64,000 nucleotides of DNA. Source: an uncultured Lachnospiraceae bacterium. GTDB taxonomy: Bacteria; Bacillota; Clostridia; Lachnospirales; Lachnospiraceae. Below the pieces are notes generated by a model. It was given only the letters and a program-made list of their open reading frames with translations, made no database searches and had not been told where the DNA came from. Each line of letters begins with the position of its first letter. The stretch's first letter is position 1. Positions 11,183 through 17,971 of the stretch are shown here, in pieces. The DNA is taken from the NCBI GenBank assembly GCA_946403625.1, contig CAMJAP010000002.1:1-64000 (forward strand). Direction: 5' to 3'. The translations under genes and the position numbers were made by a program.

Positions 11183-12115
11183 ATGAATGAAACCAATCTT
11201 AAGATCATCTATTCGAAATGTGACAGCAGGGAAGTTACGGAAGCAATGGATTTTCTTTTAAATACCAGAGATGAATTATACTTCAATAAGATTTTTTCGG
11301 GTTGTAAATTCGCATGTGTCAACGGCGGGAACTATAACCAGTCGGAGATCCGTATGAAAGGGAATAAGTTTCCGGATTTGAAGAAATTGCTGGCAACAAA
11401 ATTTTTCCGGATCTCGATGCTGGTGAGTTTTCCGATCTGCATTTTTTCGTTCGTGGATTCCATCCTCAGCCGGAAAAGTTTGGTCGGTGTGCTCTTTTTG
11501 TTGATCATCTGGTACGCCGTATATTGGAACTGGTTTAGTACCGATACGATTCCGATCTATCAGGGGCCGGAAAAGAATATGTTGCTTTGGGAGAACCGCG
11601 AGGATCATAAAAATCATTTGTGGTGCGTTCCGGAATTTTATCATTTTTTCAGTATGATCGCCCGTTATAATTTTTTTAAAGCCGGTGAATGGGGGATCAA
11701 AGAAACCGGAGACCGTTATGCGGAAGCGGCGAGAGATCTTTCCTGGTTAAGATGCGTATGTCTGATTTCGGAAGATATCCGCAATTTTGCACAGTTGTAC
11801 GGAGAGGAAAATGTTGCGGTGGAGTTCCGCGGAAGTGACGGGGAATGTACCATCGATCTGACCGGTATGCGGATCGGAGCTTCCGACACGGTTGTTCCGG
11901 TGGAGGAACAGGCGGGCAAAAGATCCTTTACCGTACCTTCTCTGATCATAGGCAAGGTGGCAAGAATATATCGGGAACAGGGGATTCTGGATCTGAGTGT
12001 TCTTGATGAACGATATGCTGCTGTCGAGGCATCGCATATCCTGGACGGAAGAAGGAGAACGGAGATCGATTATTCCAAATTATTGGCAGGCAAGGATCAG
12101 GAGAACAGGATATAA
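11183..12115 (+). CDS. Island membrane protein, paralog 4 of 6
   Basis: This 310-residue short form has IIYSKCDSREVTEAMDFLLNTRDELYF at the N-terminus and two TM segments (about 72-115). The motif NMLLWENREDHKNHLW is followed by ARDLSWLRCVCLISEDIRNF and DTVVPVEEQAGKRSFTVPS. It has the best ribosome site of the array (GGGGGGAG eight bases before ATG). It ends at the base before the start of paralog 5 (stop then ATG), so the two are probably coupled. Confidence 0.75.
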   Translation: MNETNLKIIYSKCDSREVTEAMDFLLNTRDELYFNKIFSGCKFACVNGGNYNQSEIRMKGNKFPDLKKLLATKFFRISMLVSFPICIFSFVDSILSRKSLVGVLFLLIIWYAVYWNWFSTDTIPIYQGPEKNMLLWENREDHKNHLWCVPEFYHFFSMIARYNFFKAGEWGIKETGDRYAEAARDLSWLRCVCLISEDIRNFAQLYGEENVAVEFRGSDGECTIDLTGMRIGASDTVVPVEEQAGKRSFTVPSLIIGKVARIYREQGILDLSVLDERYAAVEASHILDGRRRTEIDYSKLLAGKDQENRI

Positions 12116-13444
12116 ATGGATAATACGAAGAATAAGATTACATATTCGAAATGTGACAGCCGTAAGGTGAAGTACGGGCTGGATCATATTTTGCATTTTC
12201 GGGATGAATATTTATTTGCCACATTATTTAAGGGCTGCAGACCGGGCTGGGATCGCGGTGATGATTGTTATTATGTGCCGCATAGCCAAAACGACAGTAT
12301 TTTGGACAGGATCGGGAACTGGCTTGGCCACGTGATCACCTGTGAGCTGGTGTTGTGTGTGGTCGTATGGTATTGGCTGGTCTATTTGTATTTGGAGTAT
12401 GACTGTAATTTCTATGCATACGAAGAGGGATATTGGTCGTTCTTTTTCTTTATGGGGGCACTTCCCCTGGTTCTGATCTGCATTTTATATGCTTTTCGTT
12501 TAAAAAAATACAGCAAACCGCTCTGCGATGATATCGGACGCGACCGTTTGCTTTGGCAGGAAAAAGATAACCGGATCCGGGGAATATTGCGTGACATTAC
12601 TTACCGGATCCGAAGAAGAAGCACATGGCATACCGCGTTGTGCGTTGTACCGCTTTGGGCTTGCGCGATGGGAATGTTTTTGTACTATGGCGTACTGAAT
12701 GTCAGAGCGGATAAAGACTGGTCGATAGCGATCTCACTGATGGTGGTTATCTATGTGGTTTATAAACGTTTCCTCGGGGCACATCGTATTTTGCTTCGGG
12801 AAGGAGAAGAAGATCCGGATCTGGTGCTTTGGGAAGTAAAAGCAGGACATTTGGGGAATAAACCTGTATTTTTCGGCCTTTCCGGGAGGAAAGCGCTTCG
12901 CAACTTGACATCCCTGAAGCACGCTTATCAAACGACATCGGCTGCAAAGGAATTGCTGGATCGTGCGAGGGATCTTTCGTGGCTTGACTGTCTTTGCAGT
13001 CTTTCGGAAGAGATGAAAAAATTTACGAAAGACTACGACGAAGAAAATGTGAATATCGAGATCCGGGACGGTATCGGCTGTAATGACAACGAGCGTATGG
13101 GGAAGTTTACGATCCTCCTGACGGGAGCCGTAAATGCAGATCCGGATTCGATCGTTCCGACCGAGGTAAAAGTGAAAACGCAGTCATTCACATTGCCGTA
13201 CATTATCGGGAAAAAGACGGTTCAGATGTATCGTCAAACCGGAATACTGGATCTGAGTATGTTGGATGAATGTTTTGCGGAAACGGGCATATTTCTGAAG
13301 GAGCATAAGGACAGCATCAAAAAAAGTCTGGCGATGTTCGGTGCGGCGAAGAATGCTGCCATTGAGCGCTATATGGACACAGAGATCTTTACGGAAGTAA
13401 TTTCCGACTATCCGGATACGGAGGATGTACGCAACTTAAAGTAG
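12116..13444 (+). CDS. Island membrane protein, paralog 5 of 6 (long form)
   Basis: This 442-residue long form is built like paralog 2: the N-terminal block ITYSKCDSRKVKYGLDHILHFRDEYLFATLFKGC, two TM hairpins, DRLLWQEK after the first, DLVLWEVKAGH after the second, then ARDLSWLDCLCSLSEEMKKF and DSIVPTEVKVKTQSFTLPY. Its stop codon TAG is also the first three bases of promoter box B. Its last codons (CGCAACTTAAAG) are nearly repeated upstream of promoter C, although no gene ends there. That marks a duplication junction. Confidence 0.75.
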   Translation: MDNTKNKITYSKCDSRKVKYGLDHILHFRDEYLFATLFKGCRPGWDRGDDCYYVPHSQNDSILDRIGNWLGHVITCELVLCVVVWYWLVYLYLEYDCNFYAYEEGYWSFFFFMGALPLVLICILYAFRLKKYSKPLCDDIGRDRLLWQEKDNRIRGILRDITYRIRRRSTWHTALCVVPLWACAMGMFLYYGVLNVRADKDWSIAISLMVVIYVVYKRFLGAHRILLREGEEDPDLVLWEVKAGHLGNKPVFFGLSGRKALRNLTSLKHAYQTTSAAKELLDRARDLSWLDCLCSLSEEMKKFTKDYDEENVNIEIRDGIGCNDNERMGKFTILLTGAVNADPDSIVPTEVKVKTQSFTLPYIIGKKTVQMYRQTGILDLSMLDECFAETGIFLKEHKDSIKKSLAMFGAAKNAAIERYMDTEIFTEVISDYPDTEDVRNLK

Positions 13445-13495
13445 CAAAAAAGACAGATCGGAGTGGTGGAAGCATTCTTTGATGCAGGGTAGAAT
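13442..13495 (+). promoter_or_regulatory. Island promoter B
   Basis: A 31-base box from TAGCAA to the -35 TGGAAG (13467-13472) is followed by a 17-base spacer and TAGAAT (13490-13495). It is 26/31 identical to copy C. It drives the first exported protein through a 120-base leader. Confidence 0.65.
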
Positions 13496-13533
13496 AATAA
13501 AATGTAGAGAAGGCGGAACGGGATGAAAAAGGA

Positions 13534-13615
13534 GTGGGGCCCCATAAAAAACATCATCCGAAACCGTATCTTTACAGTAACCTGTCAACCACTATTTTTC
13601 AGAGGGGAGATTTTA
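13534..13615 (+). promoter_or_regulatory. Conserved 5' leader of exported protein 1
   Basis: The leader begins with the near-palindrome GTGGGGCCCCAT and shares ACCGTATCTTTACAGTAAC and TTTTTCAGAGGGGAGATT with the leader at 14628. It may be a structured 5' UTR or encode a short leader peptide (MGPHKKHHPKPYLYSN). It ends in the ribosome site AGAGGGGAG. Confidence 0.45.
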
Positions 13616-14458
13616 ATGAAAAACAAAACAAACAAAGTAGCACGAAAGATCACAGCGTTACTGGCCGGTGTTATGATCTCCGGGCAGCTGGCAACGCCGG
13701 GGGCTGCAATTTTGGCCCACGCAGAAAGCGGAACCGTGGATTACAGTCTGGAACAGGATGTGTTGGCCGGACTGATAGGTCCCGGCGGAGCATTTGTAGC
13801 AGAAGGCGGAGCCGGTGAAAGTGGCGGTAGTACCACCGCGGTAACATCCGGAACGATCACTACAGGATTCGATCTGGTGATCACATCGAACAACAAGTAT
13901 TATGCAAGCGTTACCAATGCGGTTGATAAGCTGGTAAAAGCGCCGCAGGTATCAAACGGAAAGAAGTATACCACATGGACTACGGTGTTGCCGTATACCA
14001 ACAGCAGCACCAAGACAGATCTTACTATTTCCGTCAATATGAGTCTTCGTGATGTCGGTAATTATCGCTCAGAAGCAGAATTGTTGAAGAACGCCGTATT
14101 CCATATCAGCGGCACCCATCGCGGTAAAAAAGTGGATCGCTATGTTTCCTATCGCAGTGAGGTGAAGAATCTGCGCGAGGCTGTGCAGAGAGCGAAGGCA
14201 GCGCAAGTTCAGCTTTATTGCAAGTCAGGAAAAGCTTTACATGGCGACTATATGATGGTGATCGACGGTTATGTGCTTGTTTGGACAGACGAGCTGGGCA
14301 GAATTGCGGTGCGTACAAATCAAAAATTGGATTTGCCGTATAATGGTAATGGAGAAGTACGCGTAAAGATCACAAATCTTAAGGCGGTGGATCCGTATGC
14401 TTCGGGAACATACAATTATGTGTGTGATCTTTCGGGCAAAATTACCGTGGTGAAATAA
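13616..14458 (+). CDS. Exported protein with island-specific C-terminal domain (CBM-less form)
   Basis: The start is ATG 13616 with AGAGGGGAG upstream; the ORF track's 13523 start lies inside the leader. The 280-residue product has a Sec signal peptide (KITALLAGVMISGQLATPGAA, cut after AHA near residue 37). A glycine-rich stretch follows, then a ~190-residue C-terminal domain (SGTITTGFDLVITSNNKYY ... GDYMMVIDGYVLVWTDELGRI) shared with the next gene. Where the next gene has a CBM2-like domain, this one keeps only the first strand (DYSLEQDV). Secreted and probably cell-surface associated; the role of the C-terminal domain is unknown. Confidence 0.75.
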   Translation: MKNKTNKVARKITALLAGVMISGQLATPGAAILAHAESGTVDYSLEQDVLAGLIGPGGAFVAEGGAGESGGSTTAVTSGTITTGFDLVITSNNKYYASVTNAVDKLVKAPQVSNGKKYTTWTTVLPYTNSSTKTDLTISVNMSLRDVGNYRSEAELLKNAVFHISGTHRGKKVDRYVSYRSEVKNLREAVQRAKAAQVQLYCKSGKALHGDYMMVIDGYVLVWTDELGRIAVRTNQKLDLPYNGNGEVRVKITNLKAVDPYASGTYNYVCDLSGKITVVK

Positions 14459-14483
14459 TCACATCGCAGAAATGCAAAAACAG

Positions 14484-14516
14484 CACCTGTCAACAGATCG
14501 TTGGCAGGTGTTTTTT
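14484..14516 (+). terminator. Rho-independent terminator, island type
   Basis: CACCTGTCAA pairs with TTGGCAGGTG around CAGATCG, followed by six T. It is near-identical in stem sequence to the terminator at 15887. Confidence 0.85.
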
Positions 14517-14534
14517 ATGTCTCGCAACTTAGAG

Positions 14535-14588
14535 TAGCAATAAAGACAAATCGGCTTGGTAGAAGTGCACTTCTGTCTGTCGTAGAAT
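14535..14588 (+). promoter_or_regulatory. Island promoter C
   Basis: TAGCAA starts a 31-base box ending in TAGAAG (14560-14565), then 17 bases and TAGAAT (14583-14588). The 10 bases before the box (GCAACTTAGAG) copy the 3' end of paralog 5. Confidence 0.65.
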
Positions 14589-14627
14589 GTGGGATGTAAC
14601 GGAAAACGGAACAAAATGAAAAATTGA

Positions 14628-14708
14628 ATGGGTACCCATAAAAAATGTCATTTGAGACCGTATCTTTACAGTAACATAAAATTACAATTTTTCAGAGGGG
14701 AGATTCTA
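14628..14708 (+). promoter_or_regulatory. Conserved 5' leader of exported protein 2
   Basis: It begins with the perfect palindrome ATGGGTACCCAT, which corresponds to GTGGGGCCCCAT in the other leader. The central base pairs differ between the copies yet pairing is kept. An in-frame ATG gives MGTHKKCHLRPYLYSN and reads through to the signal peptide, but the strong ribosome site AGAGGGGAG lies before 14709. Confidence 0.45.
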
Positions 14709-15860
14709 ATGAAAAACAAAGCAAGAAAAGCAACTCGTAAGATTACAGCGTTACTGACCGGTGTGATGCTTTCCGGACAGTTCGCAACCGCAGGTACGGC
14801 GATCTACGCCCACGCAGAGAGCGCAGCAACACTGGATTATTCGGTAGAGCAGAATGTATCCAGCTCCTGGTACGGCGGCTGCTGTGCAGAGATCGTCCTG
14901 ACCAATCTGGCAAACACAGAGACCGAAGGCTGGAAGATCACATTCAGCACAACGGACAAGATCAGCAATCTTTGGAACGGAAGCATTACGGAAACGATCG
15001 ATCTGGGAGATTCGTATCAGTACACCGTAGAGGCGCTGAACTATAACAGTGTGATCGCAGCCGGACAGCGTATTTCCATCGGCTACATCGGTGAAGGCAA
15101 TGACCACGATCTGCTGGATGTAAAAGCAGATATGATCTATGCCGGTGGCGAAACTGCAGCGGAAGCAGAGACCGAAACCGAGACAGAGACGGAAACAGAA
15201 ACTGAGACAGAAACCGTAGTGGAAACCGAACTTCCGGCAGTATCCGGAACGATCTATACAGGATATGGTCTGAAGGTTACAGAGGATAATCCGTATTACG
15301 AGGATCTGGTGTATTCTATCGATGAGTTGTTACAGGTAAAAGAAGTAGCAAACGGAAATCAGTATACCGAGTGGACCACGATCTGCCCGTTTGGCAACGG
15401 CGAGAGCTGCACGGATCTGATCGTAGCGATCAATATGGATCGTAACAAAATGCCCGGTTCCTTTACTTCGGAGGAAGAGATGCTGAGAGGATCCGTATAT
15501 CGCATCAGCGGTACCTATCGTGGTGAAACAGTGGAACGCTATATTGCATATTGCGAGGAACTGGATTCCCTGCGCGGTCGTCTGGAAAAGGCAAAAACTC
15601 TGCAGGTTCGTAATTACTGTGCAACCAATCAGGACCTGTACGGAGACTATATGCTTAAGATCCAGAAAGATCAGATCCTTGTTTGGACAGAAGAACTGGG
15701 CAGAATCGGTGTGATTACCGATTCCGCAGCAGATCTGCCGTATTCCGCAAGCGGAAACATTCGCGTACATATTACGGATATTCAGTTTGTAGATCCGTTT
15801 GCTACGGGAGAGTACAATCCGAATCTGTGTGTATCCGGTAATGTATCGGTAGTGAGATAA
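14709..15860 (+). CDS. Exported protein with CBM2-like domain and island-specific C-terminal domain
   Basis: This 383-residue product has a Sec signal peptide (ITALLTGVMLSGQFATAGTA). A domain of about 95 residues follows that reads as a family-2 carbohydrate-binding module: SSSWYGGCCAEIVLTNLANTETEGWKITF, NLWNG, YTVEALNYNSVIAAGQ. Next come an ETETET linker and the same C-terminal domain as the preceding gene (GDYMLKIQKDQILVWTEELGRI). CBM2 modules usually bind cellulose, chitin or xylan, so surface attachment to plant polysaccharide is a reasonable inference. No catalytic domain is visible. The start follows AGAGGGGAG. Confidence 0.78.
   Translation: MKNKARKATRKITALLTGVMLSGQFATAGTAIYAHAESAATLDYSVEQNVSSSWYGGCCAEIVLTNLANTETEGWKITFSTTDKISNLWNGSITETIDLGDSYQYTVEALNYNSVIAAGQRISIGYIGEGNDHDLLDVKADMIYAGGETAAEAETETETETETETETETVVETELPAVSGTIYTGYGLKVTEDNPYYEDLVYSIDELLQVKEVANGNQYTEWTTICPFGNGESCTDLIVAINMDRNKMPGSFTSEEEMLRGSVYRISGTYRGETVERYIAYCEELDSLRGRLEKAKTLQVRNYCATNQDLYGDYMLKIQKDQILVWTEELGRIGVITDSAADLPYSASGNIRVHITDIQFVDPFATGEYNPNLCVSGNVSVVR
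15168..15215 (+). repeat. Hexamer tandem repeat encoding the (Glu-Thr)8 linker
   Basis: Eight in-frame units of GARACN occur between the CBM2-like domain and the C-terminal domain. Being in-frame and hexameric, the tract could change linker length by slippage without a frameshift. Confidence 0.8.
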
Positions 15861-15886
15861 TCGTTTCGCCAAATAAACAACGGCAG

Positions 15887-15931
15887 CACCTGTCAACGGG
15901 AGGGGGATCCTTCGGTTGGCAGGTGTTTTTT
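15887..15931 (+). terminator. Rho-independent terminator, island type
   Basis: CACCTGTCAAC pairs with GTTGGCAGGTG around a GC-rich loop (GGGAGGGGGATCCTTCG), followed by six T. Confidence 0.85.
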
Positions 15932-15967
15932 GCTACTTTGGGGAGCCGTCTTGTAATATCCGGGTGG

Positions 15968-15996
15968 TTGAAGCTGTCGCGGTTGTGGGATAGAAT
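15968..15996 (+). promoter_or_regulatory. Island promoter D
   Basis: TTGAAG, 17 bases, TAGAAT. The bases around it (GGTGGTTGAAG and AATAGTGTAGCGAAGTCGG) match promoter B, but the far-upstream box is not conserved. It drives paralog 6. Confidence 0.6.
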
Positions 15997-16048
15997 AATA
16001 GTGTAGCGAAGTCGGTACGCAAGAGAAAAGATAATGACAGAGTAATGT

Positions 16049-17014
16049 ATGAAGAGTAAGATCATTTATTCAAAACATCATTTTGAGAAAATCATGGACA
16101 CGCTGGATCGGGTTTTGGCTTTTCGGGATAAATATCTGTTTGCAACCGTATTGAAAGGCTGCGAGCGGGGATATCTTCCCGGGGCGGAGCCGGAGAACTA
16201 TTTTTGGGGTGAGATGGATCCGGTCAGGATGACGAAAGCGCAAAGAAGAAAGTACAGGATCTACACTTTCGCCTGGCTTTTACCGTTTCTGCTTCTGACC
16301 GTATTCCTGTGTTTGGGGTTTGGGATGGTAATGGCTCGAAGCGGAAAAGCAGAACCGTTGCTGCTGCTTTTTGGTGTGGGTGTGATTTTGTTTTGGGCCG
16401 CTGCTTATATGCAGACTTTGGCGGCAGCACCGCTCCGTATAGGCACTTGGCGCATGCATTCCTTTACAAAGCGTGAAGATCTTAAGGATCATGTAGGGCA
16501 CAGCCCTGTGTTTTACGGCTTTTGCAGGATCAAAGCCAAAAAACAACTGGCGGCTGGAAAAAAAGCACTGGAAACCATCGATGTCCTGAGTAAAGAGATA
16601 GGGACGCTGCATATTTTAAGTTACTATAGTGAATTTTCAGATTGGCTTAGGCAAAACGCCGGGGTGTACAGAGGAGAGGATCTGCAACTGGAGATTACCG
16701 GAGGAAGAACTGAGGGGAGTACAGCCGCGAATTATAAGATCATCATCAAAGAAGCCGTTGAAACGGGACAGGATACGGTGGTTCCGGTAGATACGGAACC
16801 GAAAAGCTTTGAATTGCCTTATGATGTCGGGGCAGAGGTGATTCGAAAATATGAGCGGACCGGGGTGATGGATCTGTCCATACGGGATAAAGACTACTAC
16901 ACGCTGAAAAATACCTTCCAGCAGGCGAAAAAAAGGATCCGCCAAACGATGCTTGAGTGTGGAGTGGATGTAAATGCACCGGTGTTTCGTGAACTGGAGC
17001 AATTGAAATTTTAG
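16049..17014 (+). CDS. Island membrane protein, paralog 6 of 6
   Basis: This 321-residue short form stands apart from the five-gene operon, after the two exported proteins. It has IIYSKHHFEKIMDTLDRVLAFRDKYLFATVLKGCERGYLPGAE, two TM segments (about 75-120), a degenerate DHVGHSPVFYGF motif, and the C-terminal DTVVPVDTEPKSFELPYDVGAEVIRKYERTGVMDLS. The ribosome site is weak (GACAGAG). It has its own island-type promoter. Confidence 0.75.
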   Translation: MKSKIIYSKHHFEKIMDTLDRVLAFRDKYLFATVLKGCERGYLPGAEPENYFWGEMDPVRMTKAQRRKYRIYTFAWLLPFLLLTVFLCLGFGMVMARSGKAEPLLLLFGVGVILFWAAAYMQTLAAAPLRIGTWRMHSFTKREDLKDHVGHSPVFYGFCRIKAKKQLAAGKKALETIDVLSKEIGTLHILSYYSEFSDWLRQNAGVYRGEDLQLEITGGRTEGSTAANYKIIIKEAVETGQDTVVPVDTEPKSFELPYDVGAEVIRKYERTGVMDLSIRDKDYYTLKNTFQQAKKRIRQTMLECGVDVNAPVFRELEQLKF

Positions 17015-17083
17015 TCGGAAGGCAAATACGATTTGAAATTTTGGGGACTTTCGGGTAATATAGTGGAACGAGGTGAAAGAACT

Positions 17084-17320
17084 ATGCGCACGATGGATTT
17101 TAAAATGGAACGACCGGGCCTTTTGGAGGCGGGGCAGAAAGTAACGGTTACGGAAGGTCTGCTTCCGGGAAGTTACTACTATGTGATCGATCCGTCTCTG
17201 GCGATGTCAGCCAATTTCAAATTGAAGGACCGACTGTATGTCACCGAGGGCGAAGTGGAAAAGGTGGAGGAGACTCCGCGCGGATTCTATGTGACGGTTC
17301 GTTTCGACGACGGAAAGTAA
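17084..17320 (+). CDS. Small hypothetical protein
   Basis: ATG 17084 follows GAGGTGAAAG; the ORF track's 17033 start lacks a ribosome site. The 78-residue product looks like a small beta-rich domain (AGQKVTVTEGLLPGSYYYVID ... EETPRGFYVTVRFDD) with no signal or TM segment. I do not recognise it. It lies 22 bases before ridA and is probably cotranscribed with it. Confidence 0.65.
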   Translation: MRTMDFKMERPGLLEAGQKVTVTEGLLPGSYYYVIDPSLAMSANFKLKDRLYVTEGEVEKVEETPRGFYVTVRFDDGK

Positions 17321-17342
17321 AAGAAAGAGGAGGAATAAAAAG

Positions 17343-17720
17343 ATGATCAAGACAATCGCAACAGACAAGGCACCGGCAGCGATCGGGCCGTATTCACAGG
17401 CAAAGATCGCAGGGGATACCCTGTATGCATCCGGCCAGATTCCCATCAATCCGGCAACCGGCAATGTGGAAGCCGAGGGCATTGAAGCGCAGGCAGAACA
17501 GGCCATCAAGAATGTAGGAGAGATTCTGAAAGCAGCAGGTACCGACTATGCACATGTGGTAAAGACCACCTGCTTTTTGGCAGATATGGCGGATTTTGCT
17601 GCATTCAATGCGGTATATGAGAAATACTTTACCGAGAAACCTGCGAGAAGCTGTGTTGCAGTAAAGAGCCTGCCGAAGAATGTGCTTTGTGAAGTAGAAG
17701 TGATCGCATATCTGGGATAA
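17343..17720 (+). CDS. ridA: RidA family enamine/imine deaminase
   Basis: This hydrolyses reactive 2-aminoacrylate and related enamines made by PLP enzymes. At 125 residues it is full length. Family motifs are PAAIGPYSQA (residues 11-20), LYASGQIPINPATG, the conserved arginine in KPARSCVAVKSLPKN, and VEVEVIAY-like EVEVIAYL at the end. AGAGGAGG precedes ATG. Confidence 0.95.
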   Translation: MIKTIATDKAPAAIGPYSQAKIAGDTLYASGQIPINPATGNVEAEGIEAQAEQAIKNVGEILKAAGTDYAHVVKTTCFLADMADFAAFNAVYEKYFTEKPARSCVAVKSLPKNVLCEVEVIAYLG

Positions 17721-17727
17721 GCCGGAT

Positions 17728-17756
17728 TTGACGAAATACAGGATCGGTGCTATGAT
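17728..17756 (+). promoter_or_regulatory. SigA promoter of the riboflavin operon
   Basis: TTGACG, 17 bases, TATGAT lies about 33 bases before the FMN aptamer. Confidence 0.65.
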
Positions 17757-17788
17757 ATAGCACGACAAGTGAATAGTAACAGAGAATG

Positions 17789-17912
17789 ATCTTCAGGGCG
17801 GGGTGTGATTCCCCACCGGCGGTATAGCCCGCGAGCGATGATCCGGTCGGAGATTCGCAGGATCCGGTGAGATTCCGGAGCCGACAGTATAGTCTGGATG
17901 GAAGAAGAGACA
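17789..17912 (+). promoter_or_regulatory. FMN riboswitch (RFN element)
   Basis: This is the canonical aptamer. It starts GATCTTCAGGGCGGGGTG and has CCCCACCGGCGGTA, AGCCCGCGAGC, the GATCCGGT...ACCGG-type stem and GCCGACAGTATAGTCTGGATG. A terminator hairpin follows within 25 bases. This fits transcriptional control of ribD-ribE-ribBA-ribH by FMN. Confidence 0.96.
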
Positions 17913-17931
17913 ACAGTTTTTTTGATGTATC

Positions 17932-17960
17932 CGCCCCGATGTATTTCGGGGCGTTTTTTG
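17932..17960 (+). terminator. Riboswitch-controlled terminator
   Basis: CGCCCCGA pairs with TCGGGGCG, followed by six T, between the aptamer and ribD. It would form when FMN is bound. Confidence 0.85.
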
Positions 17961-17971
17961 ATGCTGAGAAT

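Noticed and set aside
7694-17014. Prophage or integrative element
   Set aside because: There is no integrase, terminase, capsid, relaxase or attachment repeats. The pattern fits local gene duplication.
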